Source: Cloeon dipterum (Eukaryota > Arthropoda > Insecta > Ephemeroptera > Baetidae). Taken from it: DNA of 64,000 bases. Of this stretch, positions 22,554 through 32,548 are shown in pieces (position 1 is the stretch's first letter; each line of letters opens with the position of its first letter). The notes below the pieces were generated by a model, which saw only the letters and a list, made by a program, of their open reading frames with translations, had not been told where the DNA came from and ran no database searches. The stretch covers positions 34,644,335-34,708,334 of the forward strand of contig NC_088788.1 of NCBI RefSeq assembly GCF_949628265.1. The letters run 5' to 3'. The translations under genes were made by a program, and so were the position numbers.

Positions 22554-23209
22554 TTAGTAGTGACGGTTGTACTGGCTGTTGTATCCGTTCTGGACGTAGC
22601 TGGTGGCGGCGGGGGCGGCGTGCTGGTAGGCGGGGGCGGCTTGGTAGACGGGGGCAGCAGCCACGATGGGCTTGTAGGTGGCAACAACGGGCTTGTAAGC
22701 AGCAACAACGGGCTTGTAGGCGGCGACGACGGGCTTGTAGGCAACGACGGGCTTGGCGATGACGGCGGGGGCGTGGACGGCGTGTCCGGAGCGGATGACC
22801 TCAGCGACGAAGCCGCTCTTGCCGTCGACGTAGTACTTGACGGTGCGGATGGTGCCGTCGGGCTCGACCAGGCTGTATTCTCCGTCGGTGCGGTCACCCT
22901 TGCGGGACTCCTTGTGCGAGTGGATGTCCTTGGTGTGGTCATCGTGCACGGCGTACTCGAAAGCGTACTCGGCAGGTCCCCAGTGGGCGTCGTCGTTGTA
23001 GCCGGCGACGGCCAGGGCGGGCGCGGCGGCCACGGCGCGGTAGCCTCCGTACTGGGCCATGCTCAGGGGAGCGGCGACCAGCAGAAGGGCGGAAACGAGC
23101 TGCGGAGACGAATAATAAATTTTAATTAATTACAATGAAATGCGAAAAACGAAGAATTATTATATATATATTTTTTTAATTTTGTCGCGAAACTCACCTT
23201 GAAGGCCAT
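22554..23209 (-). CDS. CAP-G: RR-2 cuticle protein, two-exon form
   Basis: Predicted secreted chitin-binding cuticle protein of 185 residues, the most divergent of the array. Exons are 23198-23209 (MAFK, donor GTGAGT) and 22554-23099 (acceptor CCGCAG). The signal peptide continues LVSALLLVAAPLSMAQYGGY. A longer N-terminal segment (RAVAAAPALAVAGYNDDAHW) precedes the RR-2 domain, which begins PAEYAFEYAVHDDHTKDIHS and has RTDGEYSL, VKYYVDGKSGFVAE and AVIAKP differences. The second intron of CAP-A to F is absent. The tail has three YKPVVA-type repeats and two AAPVYQ-type units. A polyadenylation signal lies near 22416-22421. The 3' UTR block shared with B-F is present at about 22425-22520 despite the coding divergence. 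Confidence 0.95.
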
Positions 23210-23240
23210 GGTGGTTGTGTTTGCTTGGAAGGCTGGGTTG

Positions 23241-23279
23241 GTTGTGATGCCAGTTGGGAGGCTCGGCACCCTTTTATAG
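23241..23279 (-). promoter_or_regulatory. CAP-G core promoter
   Basis: TATA box CTATAAAAG at 23271-23279 and an initiator GCATCACAAC at 23241-23250 identical to that of CAP-A, C, D, E and F. The upstream CCAAT box of the other genes is reduced to a GGAAATAAAAC-like piece near 23375. Confidence 0.65.
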
Positions 23280-24084
23280 GCGTGCAGATAGTGGGGCGTC
23301 CGGGCGGGCGGGAAGGTGTGTGTAAGTCGAGCAGGCCGGTGTCGGTCGGAAGGCAAGGCAAAGATCATTCGGTGTTTTATTTCCTAACCCACCGCGGCTT
23401 CTTAATAATGGGCTGCAGGCCTACATTCGCTGGCTGTGAGTGCGGCGTCATGTCAACCTGAGCCGGCAAGCAAAGGTGAAAGTTACGTAAGAGCCGGAAG
23501 GGTCAGTTTCGTTCAGGAGCGTAAGACGAGTTTATTAGGTCAGCCCGCCAATTCGGGTTTATTGCATGCATGGGAGCAATGCGCGCCGCGTCAATTATTT
23601 TTCGTGCTTTATTGCGGAGGAACCAAGACCGATCGCTTATTTTTTGCCTGAAACGAGCCCGGCCTGCGTTGCGAGTTGCGACAACTAACCGCACCATTTG
23701 CATTTCACGCGAGCCTCATTTACTCAACATCTGTTTGACCATCGTCAAGGATAATTGAGGCTCTTTTGATTTTTGCAAAACCGTCAATTAGCAATGATTT
23801 AATGACGACAAATTGTGGTTAACTAGGCTAAATGATGACATCTCTTTCGGTGCTACAGATGGTTTTTCTCGGTAGGAACAAACAATTTGATAAATAACAA
23901 GCTGGTTGAGTAATCTGAATGATTGATGAAAATTTATTGTTTTGCGGTTGATGCAAATGAAAGCAGAGAGAATATAGGTCATGATTTGTATAAAATGGAT
24001 TGGTGCAGGGTGATAATTTAAAATTGTTGGACGCAATAAGCAGTTGATCGAAATACAATCTATTATTCTAATTCAAAAAGGACC

Positions 24085-24355
24085 TTGATACAGTAAATAT
24101 TCAATTTTCTCCCAAATTTATAGCGCTTGACCACATTTTCATGGCAAATTTCGATTCCTCTCGTCGAGATCTGTCCAACAGCGTATGAAACCTGTTAGGG
24201 AAACACTTTGTTGCGAAATAAAATAGGATTTCAAGTATTAAGGAGACAGTCCTCACCATTATTTGAAAAGCATGTTAGACACTTTTCTAAAAAAATTACA
24301 CTGCTACTTAGGTCAATTTTGGCTTCAACTGAATCCTAAGGGATGAGTTCCTGCA
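24085..24355 (-). repeat. Dispersed repeat family 1, subfamily b
   Basis: Reverse-complement partner of about 62105-62310. On the minus strand it has CCTTAGGATTCAGTTGAAGC, AAAATTGACCTAAG, GTCTCCTTA, TTTATTTC, GGACAGATCTCGACGAGAGG and GTGGTCAAGCGC, in the same order as that copy. It is related to the other family 1 copies through the GGAGACA and ATCGAAAT blocks. Confidence 0.7.
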
Positions 24356-25504
24356 TTGGCTACAAGGATTTTCCAGGATTTTGCAGGATCAATCCTCTTT
24401 AAATTAATTCACGTCTGCTGGAAAGGTGCAAAGCAGCAAGTAGCCAGTCGGAAAGATTTCGCAACCCTTCTAAATCCGAAAGGACTCGTCATTGCAATGC
24501 GAGAGAATCAAATTTAGACGATAATCAACCTGCACTCAACCACAAACATTGATCAGATGCATGCGAGTCAACACGACTTGATTTTTAATGAACGTTTTGA
24601 TTTTTGTTTTTGGGATGTGAGGTAGCATAATATATAATTATAGTTTTCTTCCTTCAACAGAATTTTTAGCATCCAATAAATAATAACTCCTTCAAAACCT
24701 CCATTTCGGCTTACGTCGTGCTCACATGCAATTTGTACAACTAGTCCAACGCTCTGATTTATGATCTCTGATGTGAGACTTTGCGGCGAGTAAAAAATTG
24801 AAAAGGAAATGCCAGCATGGCGGCGGCACTCTATTCACTGCCGCACACATTTCGCAAGGCGGCTTAATTGCAATTAATTTCGGCTCATTTCGCACTTGAT
24901 CTGCGCCCTGACGACCAACATTGTTCACCGCAAAACCAAGATTAATAGATTGGAGGTGCAATTTTCTTGCGTGGGTTCATTTTGAGGAAAGAATGGCGCG
25001 CAATTACCGGGCGGACGCTCGGAATGTCGGAATCCCGCTGCGCTTTGCGAACAAAATTGATCCTAAACAATCGCGCGGTCCAGCACCTCTCGCCGCGCTA
25101 AATGAGTCTCTATATAAATATCATGAATAAATTATTGACAAATAACTTTTCCCGCCTGTAAGAGAGGAAGAAAGGCCTGGTTTGTTTGTTTTCACCAGAC
25201 GGCGGCGCTCGGTGTGTGTATAATTACTCCCTTTACTAAGAATCTGCGCCTAATTTCGCTCGCCTGGTGTTAGTAATTATAGGGCTTGTCGAATCTCGTT
25301 TTAATAGATTCTCCTCTAGCTGGCGACAAATTTAAGGCGGAGCTTATATGGTTAACGAAACAGATTATTATTAGATTCATTATGTCTCGCGTGACAATTT
25401 TCGAGCTTCGTAAAATGATTATGTTCCATTTTAGCAAAGGAATCTATTTCTAAGCTTTATTGAAAACTTGTGAATAATCCTTTTTGCGTTTAATTGAAAA
25501 AGTT

Positions 25505-25760
25505 GAAAATTTCCCAGGTTGCATTTTAAATTTTTGAGAATATCGGCTCAAAAGTTAGCATTGTCTCCCTATTGTAAAGGGAATTTTCCTCTAAATTAGC
25601 ATACCTTTGGATGGATTGCGACGAGATGGATCAAAATCAAGCCAAAAAAAACCATTAAATTTTACGATAAATTAGCCAAAAGATGAAATTTAACAACGGT
25701 TCCTCGATCCTGATTTCATTATTGCACATTGAAGAGATAAAATCTTGCTAAATAACTCGA
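25505..25760 (+). repeat. Dispersed repeat family 1 copy
   Basis: Contains TTTCCCAGGTTGC, TTTTTGAGAATATCGGCTCA, GCATTGTCTCCCTATTG, GGGAATTTTCCTC and TTGGATGGATTGCGACGAGA. A stretch corresponding to CACGATTTATTTCACAATTT is deleted. Confidence 0.75.
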
Positions 25761-25761
25761 A

Positions 25762-25915
25762 AAACATGGATTTTCCAGGTTTTCCAGATTTTTTCACCGC
25801 AAAAACTTGGGTTCTAGCCATCAGAATTGCGAAAACTTCACACCTTTAGACTTGTCTCGACCTCTCCTAAGGAAAAGAATGGTTTGGGGAGTATTGCTAT
25901 ATTCAACTATGCTTA
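25762..25915 (+). repeat. Dispersed repeat family 2 fragment
   Basis: Holds only the 3' part of the family (GGGTTCTAGCCATCAGAATT, CACACCTTTAGACTTGTCTC, ACCTCTCCTAAGG) and directly follows a family 1 copy, so either a composite element or a nested insertion. Confidence 0.55.
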
Positions 25916-27938
25916 TTAACTAAAAAAAACTTTAACCCTCGCTGTAAAAAAAAAATGAATAATGGAAGTGTGAAGATATAGGTTATTCGGCTATCAATAA
26001 TTTGATTTACGTAACATTTCTCCATATAGAAAAAAAGGAAAAGGGGGTAGTTTTTGGGGCGTTTTTTAGCTTGCAAGTGCCAGAATAAAAAAGAAAATAT
26101 CTCTGATTTAGTATCATGAATTAAACGCTATTCTGTTAAAATTACACTTGGCCTTTTTTATATGCTACTTGCATCACTATCAAATAAATTTTTACCATAA
26201 TTTAGTTTTTTCAACGAATGAAATAAACAACAAACACTTCCTTTCGTGGCAATTTACCCACGTCGAAATTAAATTGTTCAACCAAAGCAATTAAATTTCT
26301 ATTTTTTTTTTCAAAAGGTCTAAAGAGTTGTATGTATGAAATAAAAAACGTATTATTTAACCCCAAAAAATCCGAAAGTCCCAATAAACTGAAGCTGTGA
26401 GAAATATTTCCTAGCAGAAAGCAAAAAGAAGTACTTTTCCGATTCAAACGAATTCAAATTGCATGATTCTCGTGTTCAGTTGATGGTTTCGCAACTTCCA
26501 CTTAGAAAAAATTCAACCGTCTAAATTTCACTGCCCTCTCTGCCCTAGTTACAATTATAAAAATCAATCAATCTGTACCAAGAAGAAATAAACATGGAGA
26601 TAAAAAAATTAAAATGGCAAACTTCCTCTTCCTGGTGTAACATTTTATTCAAAATAATAGTGACACCGAAAATTAAGATAGGCGAGAAGTTGAAGCGCAA
26701 TAACAAATCGTGCCAGATGTTTGGTGCGGATAATAATAATTTGGACCGTGGGTGTGTCATCTACGTTCACTCTCGTTCCCTCTGCCAATGGCTGGCGAAA
26801 ATCCAGTCGGTAAATTTGTCCTTAAGAGTCATCTGTGTGTCAGATCTCGGTTACATCGCAAGTGCGGTTTGATAAGCATTGAACTAAAAAGAAAAAAATA
26901 CGACGCACGCAGCGGAGAGAAAGGTCTCGCGCCGACAGTGTGTTTTATATAATACAAGATTGGAGGTCAGCTGGAAGAAAGTCACAGGAAACAACTTCTG
27001 GTCATTTTTTGTCGGCTGCCACGCCAGGTATTATTCAATAGGCGTGCGTATCCGTCGCTGCGCTGCACCAGCATCCGAAATCTCTCATTCTGGGTCACTG
27101 TCTACGTCTACACGCCAATCAATCTACGCGCTTGCTGCTTATGCTTGCACAAGAAATTGCTCGACTTTTCCACATACTACAAACCAATGTCAATCGTTTG
27201 CGTGCCGCCAGAAAAGTGAAATTATAATAAGAAGCTGAATGCAGAGATGAATTAATTCCCTGGCGCCGGGTCAAGGAAGAAATATGGTCTAAAATTTTTA
27301 TTTTTTAGTCGCTGGGAACATTGGCTGCCAACTCTTTTTCTCGATGAGATAAATCGATTTGTGCGTCATTTATTACTTTCTGAAAACCACCTAATTTTAT
27401 TCTAATTTCATAAAAGTCCACGTGTCTGATGGAAAAAACTTTTAATTTGGTTCGATACGTTTTTCTTGTATATTGTCACACAAACGAATGACTACATAAG
27501 TGGTCCCTTTTTGCACTTCATCGTTCATTTTTTTAAATAATATTTATTTGGAAATTACATTACAAGTCCAGCCCGGTTGGTGCCCGCTCAGCTACTGCGT
27601 CGTAGCAGCTATTTTTTAACAAACAAACATGCATAGTCATTTTTGTCTTTACAAAAATACAGTGTGCGAAAAGAATTACAAATAATTAGTCACACGATAA
27701 CAGCCAATTCTTCACTTTTTCTTCACTTCGTTTTCATCTCTCAGGTCTTTCAATTTGCGCGGCTGTAGGTTCCACAGTCTCGATAACAGTTCGAGCAGAA
27801 ATATTTACCAAAAATAATTGGTTCAATAAATAAATCTCCACATGCAATATCTAATTTGTTCTTAAACCAGACAAAAGAGTTTATTATTTATTTGTTTAAT
27901 TATTTACAAGAAATTTCAAATGGAAAAAATAAAAAAGA

Positions 27939-28010
27939 TTCCGGTACCGGGAATCGAACCCGAGCCTCCTGGGTGAGAGCCAGGTATCCTAGCCACTAGA
28001 CCATACCGGA
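27939..28010 (-). tRNA. tRNA-Glu (anticodon CTC)
   Basis: A 72-nt tRNA. The acceptor stem pairs TCCGGTA with TACCGGA, with discriminator A. The D arm contains GTCTAGTGGCTAGGAT, the anticodon stem-loop is CCTGG-CTCTCAC-CCAGG giving CTC, and the T arm is CGGGTTCGATTCCCG. Internal A and B boxes for RNA polymerase III are intact. A T6 run at 27931-27936 on the minus strand serves as terminator. It is identical to the gene at 35338-35409. Confidence 0.95.
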
Positions 28011-28297
28011 TCATGTAAGAAGGGTGGAAAAATTTGCTTGATGTACCTACACAAACTTAAGGGGTGAATAGGAACCAGAAGGATCTCGTTAACCCAATAT
28101 TTTCCCTAATTAATTATTATTTAAAAGTAAAATCTTATTATGAAAAATTAATCATGTTCGTTTCAATTTTTTAAGTCAGTCTGATTCAAATAAATTTGTA
28201 TATTTTGTTAATGCGCGCTCTTTTGCAGCGCAGAATGTAGAATTTTGTAATTTTAAAAAGATTATTATTAAGCTTAACAGGCCAACAATTGATAACA

Positions 28298-28497
28298 TTT
28301 TACATTGTTGACTATAACAAGAAGTTCATTGAGTTGAAGTTTATCTTTAAAATCAGGCCTGAGGAACAGTTAAATTTCAGATTTTGTCAAATGCCTTGCA
28401 ATGGTGTGCGAATTTTGAGGAAATTGTGAAATAAATCGTGATTTTACAAGGAGACAGTGCAATCTTTGAGCTGATTTTCTCAACGGCAACCTGGAAT
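28298..28497 (-). repeat. Dispersed repeat family 1 copy
   Basis: Inverse orientation. Contains CATTGTTGACT, GAGGAACAGTTAAAT, GCAATGGTGTGCGAATTTTG, GTGAAATAAATCGTGATTTT, AAGGAGACAGTGC and GGCAACCTGG. Confidence 0.75.
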
Positions 28498-28604
28498 ATA
28501 GCTTTTCCCAATTTCCAGATTTGAATGAGGTGAAAAGGAACTAGAATTTTTTGTTCATTAATCTTGGGTGCTATATTTGTCAATTTGGAGGTTCAAGCAA
28601 CATT

Positions 28605-28775
28605 CGAATGAATTTAATTATAGCGGGTCACGTGCAGGGCCAACAAGAAATGCCATTCGCCAATCTCTATGGGGGCGCGCCACGTTTATTTTTAGATTTA
28701 TCTGCTAGAAATCACGTAGGCTGCCCGTATTACCAAAGCGTGGTCCAGTTTCTAGATTAATTGCTGCTGATACTG
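28605..28775. repeat. Dispersed repeat family 3, copy 2
   Basis: Colinear with 815-965: GAATGAATTTAAT, GGGGGCGCGC, AGAAATCACGTAGGC and GTGGTCCAGTTTCTAGATTA. Confidence 0.5.
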
Positions 28776-30239
28776 TCGTTGCCTCGGAACGACATGTTTA
28801 ACACTGGGAAGGAACGGTTTCCTAAACAGATATAATATAATAATTCGCCGTAAATATCAGGCGCAAGAAATCGGAAGCCGCGAAAACCAATTACCGAAAA
28901 AATATCTCTTAATGTTATCAGCAATATTATATTATCAATCAAAAAACGAATCAAATTCAGGAAAACACTCCGGGAATCAATTTTCTTTTACCTTTTGGCT
29001 TTTCACTAAATTTCATTTTTCCGAACGTGTAATATTTGATTTTTTAACATTTTTTATGTGCATTATATTGCGTCAAAAATAGTTTATCCCTTCGATGTCT
29101 GCCGCTGATTAAAATAATTCGGCTAAATTTTAGTGACTTACGACCTATACCCTTATTGCCAATTTGTTGCGCTTTCAAATGCCGGTGAGTTTGTTTAATC
29201 TGGAAGCCGAGATAATCGAATTTGAATCAAGTGTTGGTGCTTTTCAAAACCCGTAAGTTCGGCAATTTTTGTTTGATATTATATTTATTTAAGAAAAACC
29301 ACAGGTAAATTAATTCATGTAATATATTGAAATTAATTTTATTTTTCTTGATGCCGCCTAAAGGAAATATAAATTACAGGACGGAATTTGTAATAAAAAA
29401 CGTTGATTGGTTGAGCAAAAAGGTGTGTTGCAAAACATTCCGACGCAGCGCCGGTCTAGCTTTATTTTATTACAAAACTGTGATGAAAACCGAAAAAACA
29501 GTCACCAAACGATATCCACTCAATGTGTGTATTTACTTTCAGATTTCAGATAAATTGGTGGCACAACATTTTTTCAAGTTGTGACTGGAGGCATCACAGC
29601 GATTGTTGTGACTCTGTCGGTGGCACACATCTCGCGAATGAATTCACCTGCCGTTGTGTTAACAATGGCCCAGAATGGTATTACGTACGTGGCCGCGGCT
29701 AATCAAGCCATATTCCTGCATTGTCATTTCCTACACATTGTAAATCTCACACACACACACTCAATAAAAGGCCGCTTTTATCTGCCCGGCGTTCACTCTT
29801 ACTATCGGAATTCCTCGGGCGAAATTTCAGGCACGCGGCGCAAATTGAAACTTTGTCTTATTGCAAAAGGTGCGTTTTATTTGCATGGAGGAAAGGAGCG
29901 AGAGCAAATTCTGCGTGGGCAATCGCTGTGAAATGTGATCGATTCATTAAAAAATTATTATGCGCAGTGCACTTTCAGATCCACGTTTCCTTTTAATGGA
30001 GTTGGCAGCCGCTCAATAAAAAATGACATGAATTATCGCGGCCGTCTCGCGCGCGTGAAAAGTTTCCGCGAATAAATGGCCGCGTCACAGCTAATTAATG
30101 CCAATAAAACGGACAAAGTTATGTCAACAAGTCGTGTTGTAAAAAATACCTCACATGGGAACCATTCATCAAAAGACGGAAAGATTTAAAAAAAATAGAA
30201 ATACAAAATTAGAACTTGATTATTTGGAAACTTTTTGAA

Positions 30240-30690
30240 ACCTCATTATCTCATCTGCCCATTGTGCAATTTAAAAAATAAAGTGTGTTTTGGATTCCTC
30301 TCGTTCAGCCCGATCGAACCGACACTAATATTGATGTCCTAGGACAAGGGCAAAGGCCACTACTCTTAATTTTTGTTTCTAATTTAAATTTTGGAAATAG
30401 GTTCAAGATTTTGGAATTTTGAAAATGTGTCTTTAAGTTTTCCCATGACATTTGTGAACTTTTGTGAAATTCTTAATCTTTATCCTTTTTCTAGAAATTA
30501 GTTTCAAAACTCTTAAAAACATGAATTTTTTGACATTTTCGTGATTTTCAAGTATTTTTCAACTCCAAATCTCGGGTATTAACCACCAGAATTGCAAAAA
30601 CTACCTACCATTAGAATCATCTCAATCTCCCCTGACGAGCTGAAGGGTTTAGGGGTTCTTACCCCCATCTTTTCTACCCCCATGCTTAAA
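30240..30690 (+). repeat. Dispersed repeat family 2 copy
   Basis: Contains GATTCCTCTCGTTCAGCCCG, ATCGAACCGACAC, GATGTCCTAGGACAAGGGCA, a degenerate DR1 (AGGGCAAAGGCCA), CTCGGGTATTAACCACCAGA and CTCCCCTGACGAGCTGAAGG. Confidence 0.75.
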
Positions 30691-32243
30691 TTTCAATAGC
30701 AAAAAAATAAGTTTTTACTGCAGAGCTCTAAATTTACAACTTATACGTTTTATTTCAAAATATTTACATTAAAATACAATAAAGGTTTAAATAAAAGTTT
30801 CTACTTTTTTAAGCAGAGTTTTAGCAATAATTTAATTTTCCCTTCATTGACCCGTGAAATTACGTCTTTACCATTTAGATCTCATAAAGTCTCCTTATTT
30901 AAATATTATGTTACAACAATGAAACTATCAGTGGGAGATCTTATATTCCCATGCCTGTATTAAGAAAGCAATTAAAGTCCAAGAATCCTGAGATAAAAAG
31001 TGTTATATCCTTTCAGGACACATGATTTGTTTTTTCATCGGCTGCACGTGTATATTTTCAGCTAAACTAACAATAGTGTAAGCTTACATTGGCAAAAAAC
31101 AGCCGATATTTCGCCATTAACTGATCTCGTAGTTTGCATGGCAGCACTTATTATACACAAAACTTGTTACCACAGCAGCTGAACACTTTATATCTCGAAA
31201 AAATATCTTGATGCAACCTGCTCTCGATGGTCGAGTGCCCGGTGGCGGCGTCTGTTAGTTTATTAGCTGCTCTCACGACGTCAATCATTATTGATTCGCA
31301 GAATTCGCTAATTAGCAAAATATGTGTGCTCTTGTTGCCCGTTTCCCTTTTAAACCGGTCTCTTTTGTAACCGGAATATCAGTTCCGATGCTCTTTCTCA
31401 TCATTGATACGAGGATGTCAAAAACACTAGATAATTTTAAATAATTTGCTGTCCACAAATTAAGGCAGAATATTATTGTGCTTTAAGGGAAAGACGAAAA
31501 TATCACGCAAAGAGCCTCGCCTAAAATATTCTCTCCCTAAAAAAAGGGAACTCTAAATAGGATTCAACGTTGTGGTTTCCAGCGTGGCCACTGAAATTTC
31601 AAACATTTTCCAAGCGATGAATTCTTTAACGCATGTAAATTTTCATTTTTAAAGCCAAAATAGAGCTTTTTAGCATCAACATTACGTTAGTTTTGTATGC
31701 ATAATCATCTGTCAGCCTTTGAAGTATGAAAAATATCCGCTAAAACAGCTAAATACCAGCTCCTGTTCCTCCCCATCACAATTTCTCTCTGGTGAAATAA
31801 ATATCAACGAATTCTACAAATGATTTCAAGGCGAGATGTAAATAAAAACGCACACATTGAAACTGATGATTGTCATTTTTTTATTCAATAGTTATCATGT
31901 CGCGAAAGTCCACGATAAAACGGCTTGGTCTGAACAAATACTCATAGTCAAATATAATGCAAGCAAATTGCACTTAACCGATAATTTTATATACATTTAA
32001 ATATTTCGCTTACGCTACGGACTGATTAAATATGTTACAATAGATTGGTTTGTTTAAAAAATAAATACACACGTGTTTGTATACAAAGAAATATATAGAT
32101 TTAACAGTTTAAAGCAGCATATTTGGTCCACTAGCTTTTCTTTTTCATTCTTGTGCTTGTACGAATGCGAAACGTTGACGGATTTCGGATTGAAGGTCGC
32201 CAATCACACTAAAGAGCGAGGAGCAAGGGAGAGAGTCACAGGA

Positions 32244-32259
32244 GGGGGGGGGGGGGGGG
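32244..32259. repeat. G16 homopolymer
   Basis: Sixteen consecutive G on the plus strand (C16 in the SIPA1L transcript, about 70 nt after the stop codon). Prone to length error in assembly. Confidence 0.85.
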
Positions 32260-32328
32260 TAAGGCGTTTCGACCACTTTGCTCGTCTCGAAAGGCACAAT
32301 TGTAATAATTGTCACGGGTGGGTCGTGG

Positions 32329-32548
32329 TCAGTGCTTGTCGAGCGTCTTGAAAAACCACTCGGTGAAGCGTCGCAGCTGCTGGGCGGCCGCCTGCGACTC
32401 CTCGTGCAGCCGCCGGTTTTCGTCGCGCAGCCGCCGCACTTCGTCCTCCAGGGTGAGTCGGCGGTGCGTTTCCAAAACCACTCGGTTCTCCAGGGTGTTC
32501 AGCCCGGTGGATGAAGAATTCTGCTGCTGCTGCTGTCTTCGCTGACCA
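32329..32548 (-). CDS. SIPA1L exon 18 (C-terminus, stop)
   Basis: Starts one base into a codon after AATTTCAG and ends at TGA 32329-32331. Encodes a polyglutamine run (CAG repeats) followed by a heptad-rich coiled coil ([20 protein letters not shown]) and [12 protein letters not shown], matching the family's terminal leucine zipper. Confidence 0.93.

Larger units (their letters stand above)
23400..27930. other. Intergenic DNA upstream of CAP-G
   Basis: About 4.5 kb without a supportable gene. It contains repeat family 1 copies near 24085-24355 and 25505-25760 and a family 2 fragment at 25762-25915. The GC-richer patches around 23450-23700 and 24750-25250 show no coding signature. Confidence 0.5.
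28020..32320. other. Intergenic DNA between tRNA-Glu and SIPA1L 3' end
   Basis: No supportable protein gene. It contains a family 1 repeat (28298-28497), a family 3 repeat (28605-28775), a family 2 repeat (30240-30690) and a G16 tract at 32244-32259 close to the SIPA1L stop codon. Confidence 0.5.

Noticed and set aside
29581-29931. 116-codon plus-strand open frame near an ATAAAAGG motif
   Set aside because: Contains an (AC)n stretch and no domain; the start codon context is poor and no intron signals accompany it.
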